Assembly: GCA_032207245.1 (NCBI GenBank)
Contig: CM063502.1
Span: 113,878,312 to 113,942,311 of the forward strand
DNA length: 64,000 nucleotides
Direction: 5' to 3'
Source of the DNA: Pardosa pseudoannulata
Taxonomy: Eukaryota; Arthropoda; Arachnida; Araneae; Lycosidae
Under the pieces are notes generated by a model. The model was not told the origin of the DNA, did no database searches, and saw only the letters and a program-made list of their open reading frames with translations. The position numbers were made by a program, and so were the translations under genes. How positions within the stretch are numbered: the first letter of the stretch is position 1; every line of letters starts with the position of its first letter. Below, piece by piece: positions 42,040 through 54,850 of the stretch.

Positions 42040-42840
42040 GAATCTCTTTTTACAATTTTCTGCAGTTATGATGCTTTGAATTTTTCCGAAATGTCTTTTA
42101 ATAAAGCACGATGTATTGATTATCTCCTTTTTCAATTCATTTTGATTACAGGTTTTTGAAGCTCACCGGAATAAACAAACTTTGTTATGTTTGATTCTGA
42201 CTATAGATCAATGTATGTATGTATGTATGTAAAGACATTTTAATTTATATATTTTGTATGATTTTAAAATGTTTTGGTCGTTTGATGACTATTATTCATA
42301 GTATATTTTAGAAAAATATAGAAATTTCAGGAGCCCCAGAATCTATTAGTCCGATTAGAACATACTCTTTTAATAAATATACGTTTCATTTTGCTTTGAA
42401 AATATATTTTACATTATATATTAAAATATGTAATAAAGTAGGAAAATATAAAATATAGTTTAGTAATCTTTAGAGTAACATGCATCACAATTTTCCACAG
42501 ACACGTGTTTTACATTCATCTGAACAACCTTGAATACACCACAAAATATTGATTATTTGCTTTTTTAGTTATTTTGATTGCAATTTACTGAATCTCTCAA
42601 GAATAAACGGATGTATTTGTTATATTTTAAATTTAAAGACCAGTCAATGTGTGCGTGTGTTTAAGCTCTTTTTTTATTTATATACTCTGTGTGATTTCTA
42701 AATGTTTTTGTCACCAGATGAATATTACTGACAGTTTATTGCACAAAGATATAAAATTTCAAAAAAAACCCATATCCTATCAATCCCACTATAATATTAT
42801 ATTTTAGTACATTAAATTAAAAACTTTAAAATATTTAAGA
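42040..42840. repeat. Diverged tandem duplication, ~433-bp period
   Basis: Bases ~42048-42400 and ~42485-42840 align. Shared items include 'acaattttc..cag', 'attgattat', 'attttgatt', 'gaataaac', 'gtgtgattt' against 'gtatgatttta', 'aaatgtttt' and the tract before 'atattat'. The first copy carries an (ATGT)n run at about 42212-42232 where the second has a 'tgtgcgtgtg' tract. The 86-codon frame at 41899-42159 overlaps copy 1 and is not conserved in copy 2. Confidence 0.65.
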
Positions 42841-42849
42841 TATATGCAA

Positions 42850-43700
42850 AAAATCAGTTACAAACTAAATAGATTAGCTAACTCATGAATATTATTTCAA
42901 GATGTGTAAAAATATATAATGTAATGAAAACTGATGCAACGTAGATTAGATATAAACTAGAGTGCTTGAAAAACCATCGCAGAAACTTAATATTGCGTAA
43001 ATACCAGTAATAAATTTTTATACCTTTCTGTCTTTTATTATTAAATAGAAAGAGAACAGATCAGAAATTTCCTTGCAACACCATAGTCAAAGTTTGTGAA
43101 TTCTTATGTTGGCATGGACGTTTGTAGCTTTCCAAAGTAATTCTGTATTTATTTATCTTTCCATAAAAATATGACATTAGTTCTTCAAACCAAATCTTTC
43201 TTTTGTATTTGCAATCGGCTTTCATTCTAAATAAAGTTCAAAAGTTTTCTCTTCAAATAGCATTGCATATTATATAATATATTTTATAGATTTTAATATA
43301 TCGATACCTAGTGCTTATTATTATAAATTACACAAAAAAGTACCAACTATATCGTAACTGTATCGTATCTGCATAAAATGTAAGAATTTTTATCGTTCAT
43401 AAGGAATTTTTCTATGTAATTTATGGTACATTATTAGGTCAATTAACGTTAATAGGGCACAACAACGAGAATAATTTGTTAATGTCAACCTGTGTTATTA
43501 GTAATTATGTTTTTCCACCAGAATAAAGCGAGCATTTTTATTAATAGCCTTCTTTACTAATAATTACTTGTTAAATATTTTAATGTAGTAGAATTCAATA
43601 ATATAAATTTGAAAAGAGTATTTCATATGAATTACACTTATTTATTTACATATTCACTTATTTATTTACAAATTCTGAGAAAATTTCATTCGGCATATAC
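42850..43700. other. AT-rich non-coding stretch
   Basis: Nothing supported. Confidence 0.55.
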
Positions 43701-43714
43701 TATTTATTTATAAA

Positions 43715-44185
43715 GCATGTAACCAAATTCGTAGCTAAATATAAATATATACTATTTCCTGAAAATATTTTGGAACAAATCATGTACACATAGATCCGTC
43801 TAGAAAGCTTTACCAGAACTGCTTCAACAGGCAGTTCATGATCTTCATCGTGATAGAAGATTTATGTGTAATAGGCATTTAATATTTTAATGTTTCCAAC
43901 TTGTGTGACACTTAATAATGCAAATTATAAAGCAGTTTTGAAGTAACATTACAGTACAACATAACCACAAAAATCTGTGAAAATCTTATTCAAAGCACAG
44001 GGATTTTACATGGACCATTTAACCAAATTCACAGATAAATATACTTTATACTGTCTTCTAAAAAACATTTGAAGGGAGTCATTTATTCACTTGCGGTTCA
44101 AACAATATGTACCGGGACTCCTGCAACAGTCAATCTTTGAACTTCATGGTTTTTGAATAATTATGAGTATATACAGCCGTTTACC
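43715..44185. repeat. Diverged direct repeat pair, ~295-bp offset
   Basis: 'aaccaaattcgtagctaaat' (about 43720) corresponds to 'aaccaaattcacagataaat' (about 44020). Both are followed by 'atactat'/'atactgt', 'ctgaaaat'/'ctaaaaaaca', a 'ccgtctag'/'ccgggact' region and 'caacaggcagttcatgatct' / 'caacagtcaatctttgaact'. It is an old tandem duplication. Confidence 0.55.
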
Positions 44186-44189
44186 CGAT

Positions 44190-45970
44190 AGAAAAATATT
44201 TAAATCATTAGTGTAAACTTTAGATGCCCAATTCAATATTCCTTGAAGTATTCTGAAGGTTCTTTGAATTTAATCAATAGATTTTATGTAATACTTAAGC
44301 AATATTGAATCCCATAGACAATAGTTATCAAAAACTTTATAAGCGATTTTTCAGAATTTAATTAGGAATTATTAAACATAATTTTGTTTTAACAAATTGC
44401 TATGGATGCTCTCACCATTAAAATATTTAATTTTTAGTATTTTAAGTTTTTCTTCACAAATATATCATTTATTCATTCAATAAATAAATTTATCGTATAC
44501 ATATACAGGTAAAAAAAAATTCAAAGACTAAAAATTTAAAGTTTATGCTATATTAGGATAAGCTAGTTACGCATAAATGTTTTAATAAAAATCTGACGCA
44601 TATAACAATGAAATAAATTGCGTTGTATTTATTAAGTAGGTGGAGAGTTTCCGCATTCGATAATTCATAACATATAATATAAATATGGAATAGGCAATAT
44701 AAATTTGTCTCGAAAATTCCAACTTTCATTAGTTATGGTAACATGCGTTATAACCGAAAATATTTCTATGTTTACTTTGAGGATATGCTTATTAACTAAT
44801 ATCAGCTTGAACTTTAGCATAAAAAGTTAATATGTTTTCAATAAACTTTTCGTCATTGTTCCCTGTTGACTTACGAGAAAGAAAGATTTATTAAAACCCA
44901 ATTTCTAGAAAGTTGTCTTTCATGCAGTGTGGTCTAAGAATATTTTTTGTTCGTAAAAATCAATAAGTTCACTTTATGCAAATCATATCTCATTTCCTTT
45001 AATGCATGTTTGAAGTAAATGGAAAGTACTAAAAGATCTCTATAGGGTTGAATGTGCATTTTTTTAGAAAGTTTTCGTTTAAATATACTTTTCTTGTGTA
45101 AAAAGCATTTCTTACTCTTCGGCAAGTAAAATCGTCAAAAGTAAAATAAACATGAGGGAAGGAAAACATAATAAATGATATTTTTACTTGCGAAAATCTT
45201 GAAAGCATTTTCATTTTTATTTTTTGAAAATGGCATGAAATACTTGGAGAAAGAAAAGTTTTCTTCAATTTTATTTCTAGTATTTTCTCATTGAAATCAA
45301 TATAAAGTAAATATTCGAAAAACTATAACATTCTACTTTTTCATGGAAATCGTATAAACAAGTCATATGCCTGCTATAATTTTGAAGCCTCTTATTTTTA
45401 TTCATTTTCAAATGGTTATCTAGGCAAAGGGATAAGTTTTTGAGCACACAAATCACAACACTTGGCATAAAAATTATGTATTCATTAATCTTTTAAAATT
45501 CAGAAGCAATCCCAATTTTAAAGATACCAGTTTGTAATGTACTTCAGTATAGAAAAAGAAGCTGAAATATGAACGTTTTATCTTAAATCAAAACGGTAGA
45601 CTTCTGAATTGAAGAAATGTTTTCGATAGGATATATCTAATAGGGAAAACTTTTTATTTGGTAATTTTTCAGAACATAAAGGAAAAGAAAAATATTGTTC
45701 TTTTAGCCTGTTTAATATCTATCTAGATTATTTATTAATATATACTGATATCTTCCTTTGTGATAACAAAAGATATTGACTATATATTTTGTGTGTGTGT
45801 ATATAACTAGACAATATCTCTGACCGATTACACAAGAAATTTGCCAATATTATTCAGGTTGCCCGGACTTACTGATCAATTAGAATTTCTATTCGTGGTT
45901 CAATCGTGTCTCCATTAAAGAAAATTAAGTCCAGCTTTGTGGGACTTTAAATTTATTAAAGACAACAATA
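44190..45970. other. AT-rich non-coding stretch
   Basis: No gene supported. Short frames at 44934-45468 on the minus strand have no recognisable content. Confidence 0.55.
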
Positions 45971-45974
45971 AATG

Positions 45975-46389
45975 GGTCACCTATCCGTCTTTACAAACCA
46001 AGAGCTTTGCATTGAATACTAAAGAATACACATTCTTTAGTATTCTTGCACACCAGACCAAGAAATCAAGTCATTTGCTCCAGAGGCTTAAAATTATTTA
46101 GAAATTTTTGGAAGTCAAGCATGAATTTTGATCACTTAAGTTACCTCGAAAACAACACAAAAAGCAATTTAGTTATTGGATAAGCGAAAATATTTGCCAG
46201 GAACATCTGAAAAATGTAACCAGTGGACAGAAAATTAGAAGTTATTCTTACGTTAATCGGGTAAAAATAATTTAAGTATGTGAACAATTCTTTAAGTTTG
46301 AACTGCTGGGAAATTAGGTGTTAAAGAATGAGAAGGGGAAAAAAGAAATTTAGATATATATTTTAGGTGAAATAATTTTGATATATTAC

Positions 46390-46395
<6 letters not shown>
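45975..46395 (+). repeat. Dispersed ~420-bp repeat, copy 1, ending in (TA)n
   Basis: This aligns with 59550-59970 in the same orientation. Shared landmarks in order are 'gctttgcattgaatact' / 'actttgcattcaatgttct', 'agaggcttaaaattattta' / 'agagacttaaaactattca', 'gaaaaatgtaaccagtggac' / 'gaaaaatgtggccagttgac', 'gctgggaaattag' and 'ttttgatatatta'. Both copies stop where a long (TA)n tract begins. This copy contains a perfect hairpin at 46014-46045 that the other lacks. Confidence 0.82.
46014..46045. repeat. Perfect inverted repeat: 14-bp stem, 4-nt loop
   Basis: GAATACTAAAGAAT at 46014-46027 is exactly complementary to 46032-46045, with loop ACAC. The text directly follows the 'gcattgaatact' landmark of the dispersed repeat, so it probably arose by a local inverted duplication in this copy. 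Confidence 0.9.
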
Positions 46396-46483
<88 letters not shown>

Positions 46484-46498
46484 AATATATATATATAT

Positions 46499-46576
<78 letters not shown>

Positions 46577-46593
46577 ATATATATATATATAAA

Positions 46594-46641
<48 letters not shown>

Positions 46642-46699
46642 ATATATTTATAAAATTTAATATATATATAATATTATGGTATTTGTATATTTATGTATA

Positions 46700-46757
<58 letters not shown>

Positions 46758-46815
46758 ATATAAATATATATATAACATATATATATATAAATATATATCT
46801 TATATAATTATATAT
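46390..46815. repeat. TA-rich satellite-like tract
   Basis: More than 400 bp of TA dinucleotides with irregular TAA, ATAC and TTAT interruptions. Overlapping Ile-Tyr frames on both strands are artefacts. Confidence 0.95.
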
Positions 46816-48515
46816 TGTAATAACAATAGCATTTAATATCTTATAATTTTATAAACTTAAATAATATTATCGTTTTAATATATTTAGTGTAACATACCTG
46901 AAACATTTTGATTGTTTTCATATATAAGACTATAATTTTCTCATTTAAACAAATAATACTCAAAATTTTAATATTATAATTTTGTTTGTTTCAACGGTTT
47001 TTCATAAAACATATTTTAAAATACTACATCTATCAGAAATAAGGATATTTTAATAGAATTACATAGATAAATACAGAAAATGTGAATGATTTAAACTTTA
47101 CAAGAAACATTTGAAATATAAATATTTATAAAACTTTCATGTTCGGAGAGGATAATTTAATAATATTAACCATCATACCGTATATATTTTATAACTATAA
47201 TTTATTTTTGCTAAGCAATTCATGTTATATCAAAATGCAAATTTTCGAAAATTATACAGAAAACATAATTGTTTAATAATTTTCTTCTAGTGAGTAGTAT
47301 ACCTATTATGATTCCTTTAATAAGAATATATGTTATTCATTGATATCTAAATTATAAACAGAACATCGATAAAGAACCTGTTATTTAAATTTACTTAGCT
47401 AACGGTTCTAAATTAGACATTTTAAAACTTTACTACTTGTTCATAAGAAATAAGGAATAATTGTCTTACATTAATAATTAAAGTCCCAGACAGAGTAAAT
47501 GTAAGAAAACTGCATAAATAATTATACTAGCCGTATACATTTATTAAATTTACTTTCACTGTTCGTTGGGCATTTAAAGTAATTTATTATTTAGAATGTT
47601 ATATATTGTTCGCATCATTAATTTTATAATTCTCTCCTATAATTTATTTATGCTAAATGTTTCGGTACAGGGAAATACAAAATATCAAAATTCGCTACAA
47701 GTTAAAGAAATACAGGAGTATACAGATTTCTTTATTTTGTATTTGTTATTGAAATATTAAAATGTTATTCCATACGCATATTCTTTATTACTTTGTAAAT
47801 GGAATAACCATTTACTTTAAACAAATGAGCTTTTAGCATAATTTGGCAATTTACATTACAGCTAAGTAACATACAGGTCCAACAGAGATAAATATAACAC
47901 ACCATCATTATGTTTAGTTGAAAAATATATTTTTATAAATACTAAGAGTGTGTATGCGCAGTTTAGGACTAAGAACTGACATTTACCGATAGGACTGCAT
48001 TATTTAGACATATATTTATTATAATTAACGTAATCTCACAGCATAAAGTGCCTTCCCTAGTCGGCAAAATAAAGCATATGTTTGTACTTTGATTTAAAAG
48101 AAAGAAGAATTTTATCCGAAATGTATAATAAAGCAGTTTTATAGAACTACCAGTAAAGGTCAGTTTTTTCAGTGTAGAAGTTATACTGAATGTGTGTAAA
48201 ATTAGCACTTATCATGATTTAGAATAAAATCCGAATAATTTGTCGTTGTTTAGTAGGAAAAGACGATTTTAAATACAATGTTTTATTTTAAATTCCAAAT
48301 TTAGAGAGATTTTAGTTTTATATCAAGACTTTTCCTCTAAATGTATGCAATTGCTAAATGCCCATTGTTAGTCGACTTGCTCATAAAGTTAAAAAATCTC
48401 ATCAGAAAAATTAAGATATTACGCATATTACTTTTATTCATTGAATTCGATGTCATACTTTAATTCAATTTGATTCTAATACCTAAAATTTATTTAATGT
48501 TTACACATTAAGAAA
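46816..48515. other. AT-rich non-coding stretch
   Basis: Nothing supported. Confidence 0.6.
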
Positions 48516-48517
48516 CA

Positions 48518-49085
<568 letters not shown>

Positions 49086-49169
49086 TTCTATTTTTAAGAT
49101 GTTACCAATTCAATTTTTTAAACTCAATGTAGACACAATTGTTTAATAGAATGTTTTAATTACAATAAA

Positions 49170-49785
49170 TTCAAGAGACACAAATAAACAGAACAGCAAA
49201 GAGATATTAATTTAGAAATTATACTTAATTAAGTGCCAATAAAGCTATTAAAGTGAAATATTATAAAAATATAAAACATAATAATCCCAACTTGAATAAC
49301 TTATTACATTTTAGTTCTGAAAAATTTAGGGATATTTACGAAAGGAGATTGCCGTATGGGGTACCCCTACTTTTAAGATGTTCCAATCATCACTGGGGCA
49401 AGCTTGCAAAACCTCGGCTCGGTTTGGTGCATGAATGTTTTAAAAGTAAGATAACAAATAAACTGAACAACAAAGAGATATTAATCTAGAAATTATTCTT
49501 AATTAACTGCTAATAAAGCTATTAAAGTGAAATGTTATAAAAAAATTTAAAAACATAATAATCCCGACTTGAATAATTTATTATATTTTAATTCTGAAAA
49601 ATTAGGGATAGTTATGAAATGGTATTTAAGGATACTTATGTATGGGGTACACCTACTCTTAAGATCTTCCAAACATCACTGGGACAAGCTTGGAAGACCT
49701 CGGCTCGGTTTGGTGCATGAATGTCTAAAAAGTATCCTCGAATTAAAACTCGGGTAAAATAAAAATTTGAATTTGAATTAATTAG
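49170..49785 (+). repeat. Two-copy ~274-bp repeat with GC-richer conserved core
   Basis: The landmark 'aaagctattaaagtgaaat' is at 49241 and 49515. Each unit has an AT-rich 5' part and a G/C-richer 3' part. In that core both copies share a plus reading frame: YGVPLLLR..NHHWGKL..PRLGLVHEC in copy 1 and YGVHLLLR..KHHWDKL..PRLGLVHEC in copy 2. The second copy ends with a simple tail 'aaaatttgaatttgaatt'. The tail and core suggest a retroposon-derived sequence, then duplicated. I do not recognise the protein-like segment. Confidence 0.8.
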
Positions 49786-49789
49786 TAAG

Positions 49790-50420
49790 TAAATTTCAAG
49801 CTCTTGATTTCAACTCAGCCGCTCGTGTAAGAAGGAAGTTTAATGTGTATTGAAGGAGATAGTGAAATAACTATCAGATCAAGTATAATAGTACAATTTT
49901 CAAGTAAAACCCTGTTAGCAATAGCTGTCCGTAAACATTACAAAAATGTTATTCTTAAAGTCAGAAATAAAATTTAACTGAAATGTTTAATTATTTTATG
50001 TTAGCAGCCGAAAAGATCTTAGTCTTTTAAAGGAAAAAACTCTATTATTTTGTTCCCTTTTTATAGCCTTTATGTAAATACATATGTGTTCCTCTCAAGA
50101 TACCTGTCATTCCCCACTGAACTCCCTCAAAATATCGATATATGTAATGAGCAGCTTCCTCTCTTTCCTCCCCCTGAACTTCAAATTCTGTGGCATTGGG
50201 AAAAACAATTTATTAGCATCGTCATTATATTTAATTAAATGTTCACGTATGACAGACTCCCATGCATTTTCTTTTATGATGCAGTAAAAAAAGCACGTCT
50301 AAAGGGAATACTGAAAAAAATGTCAAGAATAATCTTTAATTATTCAGGAAGTACTGTCTGAAACCCTTGCTTTCAATTCATTTCTTCGTGTAAGTATAAC
50401 AATAAATGTATGTTTGAGGA
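49790..50420. repeat. 550-600-bp unit family, copies 0 (partial) and 1
   Basis: Copy 0 supplies only the right-hand part of the unit (49790-49960, 'caactcagccgctcgtgtaa'). Copy 1 follows at about 49961-50420, with landmarks 'tgttagcagccgaaaagat', 'atatcgatatatgtaatgag', 'catgcattttctttta' and 'cacgtctaaagggaatactg'. On the minus strand copy 1 reads IIKENAWESVIREHLIKYND and is then frameshifted by one base relative to copy 2. Plus frames at 50050-50287 are shadows. Confidence 0.85.
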
Positions 50421-50426
50421 AAGGGG

Positions 50427-50612
50427 GATATACAGAGAGTGTTCACACTTTTTTGTATTTTAAATGACATATTTTTGTATTTTACAAATAAATTTTAAAT
50501 ATTAAAATAAAAATGAGAGAGAGATATACAGATAATGTTCACACATTTTTGTATTTTAAATCGCATATTTTTGTATTTTATAAATAAATTCTAAATATTA
50601 AAATAAAGATGT
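50427..50612. repeat. Two-copy tandem duplication, 96-bp period
   Basis: 'gatatacaga' starts at 50427 and 50523. Both copies share 'gttcacac', 'tttttgtattttaaat', 'catatttttgtatttta' and 'aaatattaaaataaa'. Confidence 0.92.
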
Positions 50613-51740
50613 TTATGGAATTAAATTTGAATAGAATTTAGATATCTTCTGCAGTGTTAAAACTTTTGTGATTTAAAATATCCCATGGAGTGAAACAATA
50701 GATCAAAAGCTATAGTTTTGCGTTTTCTGAAACTATATTCGCATTCTATTATTACAAAATGATGTAAAAACATGATTTTAATCCTTTTGCAGGTAAAATA
50801 AGAGTCATAATTAAATTAAAGGGAAAATGCATCAAAGAAAATCAGAGAAAAATGCTAAAAATTCATATCTAACAAAGACTTACTTGTAAATAAATCTAAA
50901 CACACAATTAATATTTTAATTCGACACCCAAGACCGCTATTGTAAAATCCTTAAAACCCCTGCAAACTTCCCTATTGGAACTGTGAATAAAATTATAAAA
51001 TCTGATTTAAAACCAATTAAATCAATAAAAAAAAACCGATGTTCACCCCTTAATGCCAAAACATACTTTTCAGTGTAAAACTATGTAAAGATATGTATGA
51101 AAATTATTTTGCAGCTGAAAAATGGTAAATATAGTTACAATGAATGAGGGTTTGGATTTACTTATCTTATTGCGATAGAAAAGATCTGTTTAGTACTGAA
51201 AAAGAGGAAAAAAAGACATTAATTACTGGTTTAGAGGATAAACAAGGGCAGTTTCGTCAAAGGTATTATGATTATTGCTGGATTCTATACTAACGGAAAA
51301 ATTAAAATAAAGAAAGTAAAAAATGTCGATCAGAAATATGTTTCACACCTGTTTTAAAGGAAGAAATTATATATCTCTGTCCAATCAACCTTCTCATTTC
51401 TACGTTTCATCAGCAATCGTCACATCTCTACTGCTCTATTTTTCTATACAAATGAGAAATGAAACCAAAATTGAAGACCTTTAAATGAATCCAACCCAAT
51501 CTGACTGCTCAATCTCCTTGTGGACAAAAATTGTGCAATTTTAACTTTGAAAACAAGGTTTTTAGAAGCAGCATCCCAAATCATTGGATGGGTTCTTGAA
51601 GATTCTGAAGGTTGAGTAGAATAAAATCAACCTTGATGTCTTAATAAATACTCTGTTAGCTTAGAAATCAAGATGTACGTTCAAAAAAAACGGCTATAAG
51701 ATTGAAAATATTAGATAATAAAATTCTTAGGTTTATTTAT
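50613..51740. other. AT-rich non-coding stretch
   Basis: No gene or repeat supported. This lies between copies 1 and 2 of the 550-600-bp family and so is part of a later insertion or an unduplicated spacer. Confidence 0.55.
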
Positions 51741-51746
51741 ATATAT

Positions 51747-52482
51747 CTTTGCATACAAAATTCTTCTGTCCAAGTTTTTGTAATAGAACTCCTACTAAAC
51801 GGTTGGACTGATTTTGATGAAATTTTGTGTATGTAATTGAGTCAATTTGAGAATGGTTCAGATTCACAATTTAATCCGATAGAAAATTTTTTTATTACAA
51901 ATTCAGAATTGCTCGCTTTTTGAGATTATTATAAGCCATTTGAAACTCTTCACTGCCAACGTATCTGTGGCGCCGTGGTCATCGCAATGGGCTTCGGTGC
52001 GGGAAGTCCCGGGAACGAATACCCGTATAGGTGATATGGAAATTTTAATTTAATCTAACTACGTTTGTGATGACTGTACGCGTAGTGACCTCAAGTATTT
52101 TTAAAATAACTTCTTTCCTTACTTTTCCATTAAAACGTTCCAATTTATAATTGGTTTAAAAACATTTTATTAAAAATACGTTTTTTACTTTTATTTGTAA
52201 CAGGGTAACATCCAAATGCGTTTGATAACGATGGCCGAATTAAGTCTCTTTGGAAGAGTTCGTGGTTTCGAATACTGATATGGATTTTGTAGCCGTTCAG
52301 AATTCGCTTTAAACTATAAGCCGGTCTCACTGCCCTCATGTGCAAAACAGTAGCCGTAGCGCTCCAAACCAAACGAAACCAAATGCGTTTGAAATCGTCT
52401 AGGATTTTACAGTAAGATCATGCACACACATCTTTATATATAAAATTCTTCTGTCCATGTGTTTGTAATAAAATTCTTTTAA
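51747..52482 (+). mobile_element. Nested SINE-like / transposon-derived block bounded by direct repeats
   Basis: The text 'aaaattcttctgtcca' followed by 'tgtttgtaat' or a variant occurs at about 51757 and 52444. The first copy continues 'aactcctactaaacggttgg' and 'gattttgatgaaattttgtg', a motif often found in arthropod mobile elements (recalled, not searched). Between them are two tRNA-like heads. The first has A box 51968-51979 TGGCGCCGTGGT and B box 52011-52024 GGGAACGAATACCC. The second has A-like text at 52232-52244 (TGGCCGAATTAAG) and B-like text at 52264-52276 (GGTTTCGAATACT). The 75-codon minus frame at 52145-52372 is a shadow. Confidence 0.5.
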
Positions 52483-52639
52483 TAAATATAATTTTATATT
52501 TAATTTATTTAAAAGCATGTTACAATTTTTTGATTTACAGCGTTAAATAGGACAACGTCTGTCGGGTGTCTAATATATCTTAATAATATATATAAATATA
52601 TATATATAATATATATATAAAATATATTTATTATATTTT

Positions 52640-53062
<423 letters not shown>

Positions 53063-53340
53063 ATATATGCTTGTAAAAAGTATATGAACATCCTCTTCAG
53101 CTATCAGAACAAGTAAACTAGTGCAAAATAAAAGCACAATTATGTTAGACACTACTATTTTTTTCTTTCGGTAAGAATTAAATAAAGTTGATTCGTTACG
53201 TAAAAGAAAAATAGAAATATTTATCCATTTTATGTCAGCTATAGAAAAGATGTTACTTTCTTAAAGAAAAAATAAACCTTATCAATTTGTTCTTTTTTCG
53301 TAGCATTTATGCTAACACAAATTTCCTTTCAAGATACTCG

Positions 53341-53545
53341 TCAATCCCCTCTGAACACTTTAAAAATATCAATATGTGTAATGAGCAGTTTCCTCTCGCT
53401 CCCCTTTTGAATCTCAAATTGTATGGCATCGGGAAAAAGCATTTTATAAGCATCGTCTTTATGTTTAATTAAATGTTCATGTATGATAGATTTCCCTGCA
53501 TTTTCTTTTATAAAGCAGTTAAAACACGCACGTCTAAAGGGAATA
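53341..53545 (-). other. Exon-like open segment in copy 2 of the 550-600-bp family
   Basis: On the minus strand the segment follows TTTTTTCAG, a good splice-acceptor shape. It reads without a stop through SIPFRRACF, CFIKENAGKSIIHEHLIKHK, AYKMLFPDAIQFEI and KLLITHIDIFKVF to TGA at 53341-53343. Copies 1 and 5 keep the same opening words (IKENAW.SVI/SII.REHLIKYN) but acquire one- or two-base shifts. The pattern is of a once-coding exon or of chance frame retention. The protein family was not recognised. Confidence 0.25.
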
Positions 53546-53814
53546 CTGAAAAAAGCTCGAGAGTAATTTTAATTTTAATTATTCAGTAAGTTATGTTTAA
53601 AGCCTTTGCTTTCAATTCAGTTGTTAGTGTGAGAAGAAAAGTAGATAAATTTTAAAGGAGATAGGAAAATAACTAATAAATCGTGTGTACTAGTGCAAAA
53701 TACAAGTATAATTATAATAGAAACATTTATTTATATTTCTGTGTTATTTATATTTCCAAATAAAATTATTAAAGGAAAAAGTCTAAAATGAAACTGTCTC
53801 CTTGCGAAAAGAAC

Positions 53815-54222
53815 TTACAGTCTCAAAAAATAAACTCTATTTTTTCCATTTTCATAACATTTTTGCCATCGCAGACTTTTTTTCAAAATAGGCATCATTC
53901 TACTTTGAACACTAAAATATATCGATGTATATAATGTAAAATTTCCTTCTGTGCCCTTCAATTTTAAATTGTATGTCATTGGGAAAAAACTCATTATAAA
54001 ATTATTACGTTTAATTAAATATTCACTTATATATTCTCGTGAATTTTCTTTTATAAAGCAGATGACTGAGTTGTTGTGTAAATACTTGAGAGGGCACAGT
54101 ACCTTTAAACTTTGAAAGATTTCATTTTTAATTTCAATATATTCAAAATATTTAAACGTTATGGTAATTTTATCAAGAAACAGTATTAAAAACCGTACTT
54201 GTTGCAGAGATAGTATATATTT
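53815..54222 (-). other. 135-codon stop-to-stop frame in copy 3, no early ATG
   Basis: Read codon by codon on the minus strand, this stretch is open from just after TAA (54223-54225) to TAA at 53815-53817. It contains LSLQQVRFLILFLDKITI, FQSLKVLCPLKYLHNN, CFIKENSREYISEYLIK, FFPMTYNLKLKGTEGNF, and RMMPILKKSLRWQKCYENGK. The middle (CFIKEN...YLIK) lies in the frame kept open in copy 2. The first Met is 59 codons before the stop, so it would have to be an internal exon or a decayed gene. No signal peptide, membrane segment or catalytic motif is visible, and the family was not recognised. Confidence 0.25.
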
Positions 54223-54225
54223 TTA

Positions 54226-54850
54226 AAGTTGTTTGGATGCCACTCTAATTGATACTGATATTATAAATTGGATTTTCTCAACTTCATAATTTTAGAATTT
54301 AAGCCCACTGTTGCTTAAAACTTAGATATATTACATTTTCAAAATTTTGACCATTTATTCCCCTCTTTGTGCACTGCATATTAAAATAAAACAAAGTATC
54401 AATCTTTATGTAGACTTTTTATTACAATTGAAAATCATGAACATAATATAAATATTTCATTTAGTTTCCAATCTTTATTATCATTTTTTTATTTATATAC
54501 AACTTTCTGAATATATTTTGGTTTTAATTTAAAGGTAAATTTTTAATAATGTACTTTTAACACATTTTTTATATATAAGTATATTTTTGAAGTTTATAAT
54601 GAGTGCATTTTTTACACTTTATTTGTTGTAGCATATTTAAAAATTCTAATATTATTTTCGTATTCAAAGATTTTACTTTACTATTTATCATAATTATAAT
54701 TGTCTAATTTGGATACCATATAGCACAAATTTTTTTAAAATTCATTTTATTAGAATCAGATCATAATCATCGACTTTTTCCCGAATTCAAATGCCTTGTT
54801 TCCCCTTAAATTCATATCAAGAGTAATGTTAATTTCGATTCTCTCTTCCA
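54226..54850. other. AT-rich spacer, possible decayed copy of the 550-600-bp family
   Basis: The distance from the copy-3 anchor to the copy-4 anchor (1240 bp) is about two units. Faint similarity ('cactgcatattaaaataaaa' at about 54370) suggests one badly decayed unit here. The alignment is too weak to be sure. Confidence 0.3.

Larger units (their letters stand above)
53095..54225. repeat. 550-600-bp unit family, copies 2 and 3
   Basis: The anchor 'ttaattaaat' falls at 53465 (copy 2) and 54011 (copy 3), 546 bp apart. Copy 2 has 'gaacactttaaaaatatcaa', 'ccctgcattttctttta' and 'cgtctaaagggaatactg'. Copy 3 is more diverged but keeps 'gaacactaaaatatatcgat', 'tgtatgtcattgggaaaaaa' and 'gaattttcttttataaagca'. 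Both have long minus-strand open frames, listed separately. Confidence 0.85.

Noticed and set aside
41899..42159. 86-codon plus frame
   Set aside because: Not conserved in the partner copy of the local duplication and not recognised.
52145..52372. 75-codon minus frame
   Set aside because: Runs antisense through the SINE-like block and has no independent support.
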